Source: Planctomycetota bacterium
GTDB lineage: Bacteria; Planctomycetota; PUPC01; JACPCR01
Direction: 5' to 3'
Assembly: GCA_030740295.1 (NCBI GenBank)
Contig: JASLXP010000886.1
Location: 1 to 13,270, forward strand
DNA: 13,270 bases
Shown: one piece after another, positions 7,513 through 13,270 of the stretch
Numbering within the stretch: position 1 is the stretch's first letter
How the letters are laid out: each line of letters opens with the position of its first letter
Translations under genes and position numbers: made by a program
The notes under the pieces: model-generated
What the model was told of the DNA's origin: nothing
The model's input: only the letters and a program-made list of their open reading frames with translations
Database searches by the model: none

Positions 7513-8421
7513 ATGTTCCCCGAAGACCTCATTGCAGACCTGAAGAATGTCCACGCGTACGCAGTCACCCCTTTCAAAAGTGATGACCTGCTCTCGCTCG
7601 ATCTCGATGGCCTTGCTGGAAATCTGGATTTCCTGATTGAAAGTGGAGTCAAGGTCATCAACGTTGGCGGCGGTACCGGGGAAATCAACGCTCTTACCGA
7701 TGAGGAACTGCTGTCCCTGGCCGAAACCGCTTTGCAGGTCGCAGGGGACCGTGCACTCATCGTCCCAACCCTCCGCGGTAATCTGAAATCCGCGTGCGAG
7801 CTTGCCCCGAAAATGGAAAAGCTGGGAGCCCGGATCGTCCTCGCCATGCCGCCTTACATCCGGCACGAAGTTCCTGAAAATCCGGACGGAATCGTGGAGC
7901 ATTTCCGAATCGTTGGCGAAGCATCCGGCCTGCCGCTCCTTCCTTACAACACGCAGACCTGGCCTGCGGATTTCTTCGAGCGGTTGGCGGAGGTAGACCA
8001 GATCGTCGGCATCAAAGACCCCTGCAAAAGCCCACATGGCCTTTTCATCGCCATTCGTAGACTGGGCAACCGATTCGTCTGGATTGGGAACAAACGTCAC
8101 CAGGCCGGCGTCCTTCACCTGCGCTTTCAGGCGGGGATACAGGGCTTCACCGCCGGTCTCATCAATTTCGTCCCCGAGTTTGAGCTGGAGCTGTTCCGTG
8201 CAGTCACCAGCGGGGATTACGAATCGGCCATCCGCCTCCAGGAACGGCTCTCCCCGCTCGAATACCTGCGCGACGTCCACGGCGATGCCGCCCTGCCCAA
8301 GGCCGGCCTGGATCTGCGTGGCCAAAGAGGCGGCCATGTCAGACCGCCGAGGGTAGACGTCTCCGAAGAGGGCCGGCAGGCCCTCTCAACCGAATTGGCG
8401 GACCTGGGCATTCAGACCTGA
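7513..8421 (+). CDS. DapA / 5-dehydro-4-deoxyglucarate dehydratase family aldolase
   Basis: 302 residues, the normal length for the DHDPS/NAL superfamily of TIM-barrel class I aldolases. Seen: an NVGGGTGEINALTDEEL segment (the phosphate-loop-like GTTGE site), Tyr145 in LLPYNTQ, and Lys168 in IVGIKDP, the Schiff-base lysine. The C-terminal GGHVRPPRVDVSEEGR tail is typical of KDG/glucarate-type dehydratases and sugar-acid aldolases in this family. The arginine that follows the Tyr-Asn motif in true DapA (YNxPxRTG) is absent (YNTQTWPA), so lysine biosynthesis is unlikely. It probably acts in the cytoplasm on a 2-keto-3-deoxy sugar acid or similar keto acid. It lies only 17 bases after the transglutaminase-like gene, so cotranscription is likely. 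There is no clear Shine-Dalgarno before ATG. The family call is firm; the substrate is inferred. Confidence 0.85.
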   Translation: MFPEDLIADLKNVHAYAVTPFKSDDLLSLDLDGLAGNLDFLIESGVKVINVGGGTGEINALTDEELLSLAETALQVAGDRALIVPTLRGNLKSACELAPKMEKLGARIVLAMPPYIRHEVPENPDGIVEHFRIVGEASGLPLLPYNTQTWPADFFERLAEVDQIVGIKDPCKSPHGLFIAIRRLGNRFVWIGNKRHQAGVLHLRFQAGIQGFTAGLINFVPEFELELFRAVTSGDYESAIRLQERLSPLEYLRDVHGDAALPKAGLDLRGQRGGHVRPPRVDVSEEGRQALSTELADLGIQT

Positions 8422-8458
8422 GCGACGAGCGGCGATCCGGATCGTGACAATCCCATCC

Positions 8459-8512
8459 GCGCTCATCTGGTCATCAGATGCAAAATCTACGTATGAGCGC
8501 AACTATTTGCAT
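8459..8512. repeat. Nested, overlapping inverted repeats upstream of the FG-GAP gene
   Basis: Three perfect inverted repeats share this short stretch of the 178-base gap. GCGCTCAT (8459-8466) pairs with ATGAGCGC (8493-8500). CATCTG (8464-8469) pairs with CAGATG (8475-8480), loop GTCAT. ATGCAAA (8478-8484) pairs with TTTGCAT (8506-8512). The arms overlap, so the structures would compete. There is no T-run after them, so this does not look like a simple intrinsic terminator. It could be an operator or an attenuator-like region. The rest of 8422-8599 shows no convincing promoter. Confidence 0.45.
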
Positions 8513-8599
8513 TGTGCGAAAAATGATGCCTAATCCACTACCTTATTCGAATCAGATAGCGTCGTCCGTAACTTACTGGTCCTCAATAAATCCCTACTC

Positions 8600-10510
8600 G
8601 TGCTTCAATTCCCATTTCGGAAAAAACTGATCTACCCGTTGCCATATCTGATGATCGTTGCGGCGGTGACCTATTTCGCGACGCGCGGGCAGACGGAATA
8701 CGAGCCCCTCGAGCGTTACGTCAACGAGCACATCCCCAGAATCATCACGCGGCTCCCGAAAATGGCGTTCACCGAAGTAACCGGAGAAGCAGGAATCGAC
8801 TTCGTTCACGAAACCGGACATTACGGCGAAATTCTGTTCCCTGAGGTCAACGGTCCAGGCTGCGGATTTTTCGATTTCGACAACGATGGAGATCAGGACA
8901 TTTTTCTCGTCAACTCCGGGAAATGGCCACACAAGACCGATGGCAATGGGCCGACTGTGACGCACAGCCTCTATGTCAATGACGGTCGCGGCCATTTTAC
9001 GGACCTGGGGGAAGAATTTGGCCTGAGCGCACGGGCCTACGGGCACGGCGTCTGTTTTGGTGACATTGATAATGACGGGTACACCGATGTTTACGTCACA
9101 TGTGTGGGAAGAAACATCCTCTACCGGAACGAGGCCGGAAAACTCTTCAAGGACATCACAGAAGAGGCCGAAGTGGGCGGTGATGTGTACTCCACAGCGG
9201 CTACATTTTTCGATTACGACAAAGATGGCAAGATTGACCTGTTTGTTGCGAACTATGTCGAGTGGTCGGTGGAGATCGAGCGGGAAGCCCATCAGAGAAT
9301 GGATAAGAAACTGGCAGAAAGCGGAAAGGATCTGAAATCTTACATGGCTGAACCCAGGGCGGAGACTGACAAGGAGCGAGTTCGATCTCTGGTCGATAGC
9401 GGCGAATTGAAATACGCTGACTCATACGCCTTCACGCCAGACGGTTTCAAAAAAATTCATTGCGCTCTATACAGAAATGTGGACGGCAAACGCTTTGAAG
9501 ACGTGTCTGAGCAGTCCGGAGTCTGGGGGCCCGGTGGGCGGGACGAACCGGCCGCTCGCGGAATGGCGGTCGCTGTATTCGATTGCAATGAGGACGGTTG
9601 GCCAGACCTCAGTGTGGCAAATGACCAGGAAGCCGACTTCCTGTTCATCAATCAACAGGACGGTACCTTCAAAGACGAAGCGGGCGCACTCGGTACGGCA
9701 TTGGCAAACAATGGCACGGGCCGCGCCGGCATGGGGATGGCTTGGGCTTACTTTGGCAATGACGAGCGTCTCGCTCTCGTCGTCAGCAACTACATTGGTC
9801 AGGACGTGGGATTCTACTTGAGGCCGAAGAAAGATTCAGAGGCATACATCGACGCCGCTTCCATGGTGGGTGTGGCGCAACCTACACGAGACGTCGTGAT
9901 GTGGGGCAATTTCTTTTTCGACATGGATCTGGACGGCTTGCAGGACCTGTTCATCGCGAATGGACACGTCGCTCGAGGGCGGGCACTGTTCTCCAACCAA
10001 CCTTACGAGCAGTCTTCAGTGTTGTTGTGGAACACCGGCGAGCAACCCGAGTTTATTCCCTTGGATTCCAACCATGTCGGCGATGATCTGTTCGGAAAAA
10101 TGGTCGCGCGTGGAGCGGCCTATGCGGACATAGAGGGCGATGGGGACCTGGACATTCTGGTCGCAACCAACGGCGGTCCCGCCCATCTGTTTCGCAATGA
10201 TTTGGAGGCCCGGACATACCTCCGGATGAAACTCGTTGGAACGACCAGCAACAGAAGTGCACTCGGGGCCCGTGTAACCCTCCACACGGGCCCGTTCAAA
10301 CAGATTAGAGAGGTGGTCGGTGGAAACAGCTACTCATCGCAGTCTGAGTCGATATTGACCTTTGGCCTTGGTGCGATGCCTCCTCCGGACAAGGCCACAA
10401 TCCTTTGGCCGTCCGGTGTCATACAGGAAGTCACTACGCTTCCAACCAACCGAGTATTAACAATCGTCGAACCCGCCTCATCTGCGAATTCTGGCGCCGA
10501 ACAACCGTGA
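8600..10510 (+). CDS. Membrane-anchored FG-GAP/VCBS repeat protein with C-terminal UnbV/ASPIC domain
   Basis: 636 residues with a GTG start. The alternative ATG at 8651 would remove the positively charged N-terminus (RKK) before the hydrophobic segment at about 12-28. That segment is probably a signal anchor, so the bulk lies outside the cytoplasm. The body contains six Ca-binding-like D-x-D-x-D-G-type motifs: FDFDNDGDQD, GDIDNDGYTD, FDYDKDGKID, FDCNEDGWPD, FDMDLDGLQD and ADIEGDGDLD. This is the FG-GAP/VCBS beta-propeller signature. Residues about 553-630 (ALGARVTL, GGNSYSSQSE, LWPSGVIQEV) form the UnbV/ASPIC domain, seen in large extracellular proteins of PVC bacteria. Calcium binding is expected; any partner is unknown. 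The gene ends 62 bases before a convergent gene, in which I see no clear terminator. Confidence 0.9.
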   Translation: MLQFPFRKKLIYPLPYLMIVAAVTYFATRGQTEYEPLERYVNEHIPRIITRLPKMAFTEVTGEAGIDFVHETGHYGEILFPEVNGPGCGFFDFDNDGDQDIFLVNSGKWPHKTDGNGPTVTHSLYVNDGRGHFTDLGEEFGLSARAYGHGVCFGDIDNDGYTDVYVTCVGRNILYRNEAGKLFKDITEEAEVGGDVYSTAATFFDYDKDGKIDLFVANYVEWSVEIEREAHQRMDKKLAESGKDLKSYMAEPRAETDKERVRSLVDSGELKYADSYAFTPDGFKKIHCALYRNVDGKRFEDVSEQSGVWGPGGRDEPAARGMAVAVFDCNEDGWPDLSVANDQEADFLFINQQDGTFKDEAGALGTALANNGTGRAGMGMAWAYFGNDERLALVVSNYIGQDVGFYLRPKKDSEAYIDAASMVGVAQPTRDVVMWGNFFFDMDLDGLQDLFIANGHVARGRALFSNQPYEQSSVLLWNTGEQPEFIPLDSNHVGDDLFGKMVARGAAYADIEGDGDLDILVATNGGPAHLFRNDLEARTYLRMKLVGTTSNRSALGARVTLHTGPFKQIREVVGGNSYSSQSESILTFGLGAMPPPDKATILWPSGVIQEVTTLPTNRVLTIVEPASSANSGAEQP

Positions 10511-10572
10511 CGGGCGGCTCTCACGATTGGAACTCCCTGCAGAACACCGGGCTTGTTTCTGTGCGCTGCCTG

Positions 10573-12894
10573 TTATTCGTCCACGGGCTTTTCCTTTACC
10601 TCAGGTCCGTCTTTCGCATCAGGTCCGTTGTCATCCCCGTTCTGACCACGAGTATCGGGTTGCTCATTCTCTGTCGGAATCGGTACAACAGGTCCCACGT
10701 CGTCTACATTGCCCCCAACGTCGTCTACATTGCCGCTATCGAGCTTATACAGGTCCTGCTGCTTCACGGTTGCGGAATAAGAATTCTTTAGACTCTCCCA
10801 CTCGTCGGCCTCGTAGTACCCCCATGGAAATTTCTTTAACCTACGGATCCGGGCCGCAGAGGCAGGATTGGGGCGTTTCTGCTTCTCGTGAAAGACCCAC
10901 TCGATTCGGGGGGAGAATGTCATGAAGTGCCCGTACTGCAGTTGTACCGGTATCCTCTTGGCTATGTCTCTCTTTACTTCCCGGTGTTTGTGAATTTCTC
11001 CATCCGGGTCCATCCTCGAGTTGTAAATCAGAACCCGGGCATTTGCTCCCTCAGTAGCCAGTGCGCTTTCCACCGCCTCCTTGAGCGAATCCCCCCCCCT
11101 CAATCGTGGCATACCATAGCCGAAGAATGGATTAGTCTTGTCAGTCAGGAAATAGGTGATGTGGCTGTTTGGAAATGCAACTATTTTATCATCCTCGTCT
11201 GTACATGTATTGATGACTCTCGCCATGCCCTCATGCGCGCGGATGTCTGCTTTGGTTGTATATATCCTGGCCCGGTCCAGTCGTATCTGATCGTGCATGA
11301 AAACCGGTGACCAGCGCTGCCCTATATCAGAGGTCTCACTCCGAACATTATAGAGCCAGGAAAACAGACCGAGGCACAACAGGCACGAGTAGACCGCGAC
11401 ATTGCTCGCCCGTGACACACGCGGTATGGCCGATTCCAGGTACGCACTGAAAAGGACAACAACAAACCCGACAAAGAAAGGGAAGACATACAGGAGCGAA
11501 GCATGGCTGTTATCAGGCAAACGAAGGAAACTGAAGCAGGTCATCATGATGAGGAGTAGTGTGGCCACGTTCGTCTGACGCTCGTTCAAGCGAAACACCG
11601 TACGCAACCGCCCGGGAAAGAGAAGTACTGCGCCTGCGACAATGACCGCCGGAATCGCAAGCTCGATTACCGACCATGCCCAGCGGTAGTTGGCCTGTTC
11701 AGCCATCGGTACGATGCTGCTGAACAGTGTCAGCACAATGCCTGCTAACAGCAACGCCCCCACCCATGTCGGCCATTCGAACCGCAGGGCCGCAACGAGC
11801 AATCCGGCGAGCAGGCATGCACCGAGCAACACCGCCAGGTACAAAGGGGCCAGCGCCTCGATGTTTGCCGGACCAACAGACAAGTAAGGGCGGACGGCGC
11901 TAGCCCTGGCAGCCTCGACAACAGCCGTCACACCTCCTTTTGCAGCTAATGCAAGAAGAAAGGGGAGGACCATCGCAATTGTGGAAAAACAATATCGCCC
12001 CAGATTCGCGCGTCGGACCCGATACCCCACGAGCTCTGAAGGCTGCTTCATTTCCATGTAAAGTAACATAGCTGCGACGGCGGCGGGGCCGATGATGTAA
12101 TAGAGCAGCGAACCGAAGCTTTCCTGTTGCCACACTACGAGGCCGGCGCAAACGAGAGCTAACGTAAGCACGATGTACCTGGCTGCCAATATTTCGGGCA
12201 CAGGTTTGGAGGCATCGCGCTCCACGGTTGTGCCGGTGCCCGGCTCTGACACATCCTCCTCGGTCGCTGCTCCCTCTTCTGCCTCAACTTTCCGGTCACC
12301 GGCCGGCAGCAGAAAAATCGACACAGTGACAGCTATCACCAACATGAGCGCCGAGGGAGGATGAATGAGAATACCTATTCCGCTAAAGATGCCTGTGACA
12401 ACCAACCACTTCACGCGTCCGTCTTCTGAATACCGAATAATGGTCAGGCATGACATCATCCCCAGAACAACAACGTACCATTTCGGTCCGGGAATAAGGA
12501 ACACCGGAGGCCCCCACAGTAAGCACACCATGGCTACCACACTTGCAGTGACCACCCTGGTGGCCCTGCTCAGCAGCACCACCATTGCGACACTGCCGAT
12601 GGCAAAAACAGAGAGTAAGAAAACGCGGAGCGTTAGAATCGATGTCCCCCCCACTGCGAACAGAACAGCGTTCAGAAATGAAAGTCCGCCCAGAGAGGAA
12701 TCCTCAAAATGCAAATGTGGCCAGTGCCCCTGAGAAACCCGCGCACCAAACTCAGCATACATTCCCTCTGCCTCGGGCGCCCAGCCAACGTCGTACACAT
12801 AAACACCAAGCGTCGCAGCCAGGGCCACAACAACCATACCGTACAGCGTGAGCTCGACGGTTCTGGACTGACGTACCATAAGTCTTCGGAGCAT
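10573..12894 (-). CDS. GT39-like polytopic membrane glycosyltransferase with soluble C-terminal domain
   Basis: 773 residues read from 12894 leftwards. Multiple hydrophobic segments from about 16 to 510 mark it as polytopic. After the first (about 16-35) comes PEAEGMYAEFGARVSQG (Glu41, Glu43), matching the acidic first periplasmic loop of the GT39/ArnT-PMT superfamily, which uses polyprenyl-phosphate sugars. Residues 200-230 form an acidic soluble loop. From about 520 the protein is soluble, with IVAFPNSHITYFLTDKTNPF, the pattern found at the C-terminus of GT39-like proteins. The final 50 residues are acidic and low complexity, with GNVDDVG twice. A nine-G tract lies in codons 599-602. It is transcribed towards the FG-GAP gene (62 bases apart) and away from the prepilin gene. 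Donor and acceptor sugars are unknown. GT39-like is an inference from topology and motifs, and ArnT or O-mannosyl-type roles are not distinguishable. Confidence 0.75.
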   Translation of the reverse strand: MLRRLMVRQSRTVELTLYGMVVVALAATLGVYVYDVGWAPEAEGMYAEFGARVSQGHWPHLHFEDSSLGGLSFLNAVLFAVGGTSILTLRVFLLSVFAIGSVAMVVLLSRATRVVTASVVAMVCLLWGPPVFLIPGPKWYVVVLGMMSCLTIIRYSEDGRVKWLVVTGIFSGIGILIHPPSALMLVIAVTVSIFLLPAGDRKVEAEEGAATEEDVSEPGTGTTVERDASKPVPEILAARYIVLTLALVCAGLVVWQQESFGSLLYYIIGPAAVAAMLLYMEMKQPSELVGYRVRRANLGRYCFSTIAMVLPFLLALAAKGGVTAVVEAARASAVRPYLSVGPANIEALAPLYLAVLLGACLLAGLLVAALRFEWPTWVGALLLAGIVLTLFSSIVPMAEQANYRWAWSVIELAIPAVIVAGAVLLFPGRLRTVFRLNERQTNVATLLLIMMTCFSFLRLPDNSHASLLYVFPFFVGFVVVLFSAYLESAIPRVSRASNVAVYSCLLCLGLFSWLYNVRSETSDIGQRWSPVFMHDQIRLDRARIYTTKADIRAHEGMARVINTCTDEDDKIVAFPNSHITYFLTDKTNPFFGYGMPRLRGGDSLKEAVESALATEGANARVLIYNSRMDPDGEIHKHREVKRDIAKRIPVQLQYGHFMTFSPRIEWVFHEKQKRPNPASAARIRRLKKFPWGYYEADEWESLKNSYSATVKQQDLYKLDSGNVDDVGGNVDDVGPVVPIPTENEQPDTRGQNGDDNGPDAKDGPEVKEKPVDE
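10697..10734 (-). repeat. 21-base tandem duplication in the C-terminal tail
   Basis: ACGTCGTCTACATTGCC occurs at 10697-10713 and 10718-10734, period 21 bases. On the coding strand of the membrane protein it encodes GNVDDVG twice (seven residues per unit). The near-identity of the two copies at DNA level suggests a recent in-frame duplication. The tail around it is acidic and low in complexity. Confidence 0.9.
11091..11099 (-). repeat. Nine-base poly-G tract (coding strand) inside the GT39-like gene
   Basis: Nine C on the plus strand are nine G on the coding strand, read as AGG GGG GGG GAT (Arg-Gly-Gly-Asp, about residues 599-602). Homopolymers of this length are prone to slippage. A one-base change would truncate or alter the soluble C-terminal domain. 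Whether it varies here is unknown. Confidence 0.85.
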
Positions 12895-12926
12895 AATTGA
12901 GTACCTGCTCAGTAGTTACAGAACTC

Positions 12927-12971
12927 CTCTCATGTGTGGGTCACTATTTGAGCCGAGATTCTACATGAGAG
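12927..12971. repeat. 9-bp perfect inverted repeat in the divergent intergenic region
   Basis: CTCTCATGT (12927-12935) pairs with ACATGAGAG (12963-12971), leaving a 27-base loop. Inside the loop GGGTCA/TGAGCC adds five of six pairs. The region lies between two divergent starts (12894 minus, 13105 plus). The right arm abuts TAGAAT (minus strand, 12963-12958), a possible minus-strand -10. It could be an operator for the leftward gene or an RNA hairpin in its leader. Confidence 0.55.
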
Positions 12972-13012
12972 TCAGACAATTACCGCGTTCTTCAAAAAGA
13001 ATCAACAGTATT

Positions 13013-13044
13013 TTGCCAACCATTTATTGCAACCTGCGAATAAT
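13013..13044 (+). promoter_or_regulatory. Weak candidate promoter for the prepilin gene
   Basis: TTGCCA (13013-13018, five of six to the -35 consensus) and AATAAT (13039-13044, five of six to -10) are 20 bases apart, longer than the usual 16-18. A transcript would begin near 13051, giving a leader of about 54 bases. The spacing makes this only tentative. Confidence 0.2.
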
Positions 13045-13091
13045 CTTGGTAACTTCTATCTCACCTTGAAACACAGCCCCCCAAGACATCC

Positions 13092-13098
13092 AAAGGAG
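13092..13098 (+). promoter_or_regulatory. Strong Shine-Dalgarno AAAGGAG before the prepilin start
   Basis: AAAGGAG is six bases before ATG 13105 and fixes that start. It is the strongest ribosome-binding site in the window; most other genes here lack one, consistent with high expression of this gene. Confidence 0.9.
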
Positions 13099-13104
13099 TT
13101 AGAG

Positions 13105-13270
13105 ATGCATAAGTCCTTGCATAGGCTTAAGAAAGCGTTCACGCTTATCGAATTAATGGTCGTAGTCGCCATTATTGCTGTTTTGGCAGCTTTGATTGTG
13201 CCTGCATTGCAGAAAGCCCAGACTGCTGCCGCAGGTCGTGCCTGCATGGCTAAGATCCGTGGCTTTCCTG
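13105..13270 (+). CDS. Type IV prepilin-like / pseudopilin protein, 3' end beyond the window
   Basis: 55 complete codons are visible before the window ends. After a short basic leader (MHKSLHRLKK) comes AFTLIELMVVVAIIAVLAAL, the class III prepilin signal and N-terminal helix. Phe is at +1 and Glu at +5, and the leader ends in Ala rather than the usual Gly. It continues IVPALQKAQTAAAGRACM, as in pilin-like proteins of PVC bacteria. The product would be cleaved and N-methylated by prepilin peptidase and assembled in a type IV pilus, type II secretion pseudopilus, or a related surface structure. A strong Shine-Dalgarno precedes it, and its start is divergent from the glycosyltransferase gene. 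Which pilin class is meant cannot be decided without the C-terminal part. Confidence 0.9.
   Translation, partial: MHKSLHRLKKAFTLIELMVVVAIIAVLAALIVPALQKAQTAAAGRACMAKIRGFP

Noticed and set aside
7369..8337. 322-codon minus-strand ORF
   Set aside because: Antisense to the DapA-family gene, which has catalytic Tyr and Lys motifs. The shadow lacks any domain.
8493..8627. Possible 44-codon ORF in the gap before the FG-GAP gene
   Set aside because: Its ATG lies in an inverted-repeat arm, it has no ribosome-binding site, and it overlaps the start of the next gene out of frame.
10511..10572. Bidirectional terminator between convergent genes
   Set aside because: I looked for a GC-rich hairpin followed by a T-run and found no convincing one.
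13005..13035. Sigma-54 promoter for the prepilin gene
   Set aside because: TTGCA is present near 13027 but there is no GG at the required -24 distance.
12972..13104. Cyclic-di-GMP (GEMM) riboswitch before the prepilin gene
   Set aside because: Such elements often precede pilin genes, but none of the conserved GEMM sequence blocks is visible here.

Overview
The window looks like a piece of a bacterial chromosome of moderately high GC from the Planctomycetes-Verrucomicrobia-Lentisphaerae (PVC) side of the tree or a neighbouring phylum. The hints are the pairing of a secreted PQQ-type beta-propeller protein with an FG-GAP/UnbV protein, a GH42-like secreted enzyme, and a prepilin whose N-terminal helix resembles the very abundant pilin-like proteins of that group. 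Most starts lack a good Shine-Dalgarno sequence. The phylum is inferred from gene content; no rRNA or other marker gene is present.

Layout. Positions 19-207 hold a tandem array of 7-base units (about 26 copies) that is not coding. A rightward cluster follows. It starts with a secreted protein carrying two TolB-N/CsgG-like domains and a PQQ-like propeller (267-2276). This overlaps by four bases a secreted GH42-like glycoside hydrolase whose frame is interrupted by one in-frame TAG (2273-4360, continuing in the same frame to 5410). Next come a transglutaminase-fold protein with a jelly-roll-like N-terminus and a complete Cys-His-Asp triad (5519-7495) and a DapA/KDG-dehydratase family aldolase (7513-8421). 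After a 178-base gap with nested inverted repeats comes a membrane-anchored FG-GAP/VCBS protein with a C-terminal UnbV/ASPIC domain (8600-10510). Convergent to it is a large GT39-like membrane glycosyltransferase on the minus strand (10573-12894), with a nine-G tract and a duplicated 7-residue motif. A divergent 210-base intergenic region with a 9-bp inverted repeat separates it from a type IV prepilin-like gene that runs off the window end (13105-13270+).

How the genes may work together. The first four genes are closely spaced and on one strand, and may form a carbohydrate-related operon: a secreted propeller protein, a secreted glycosidase-like enzyme, a transglutaminase-fold protein with sugar-binding-like modules, and a cytoplasmic aldolase able in principle to process a sugar-acid product. 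This combination is not one I recognise as a named system. Its function is inference. The single amber codon in the glycosidase is the most concrete anomaly in the window.
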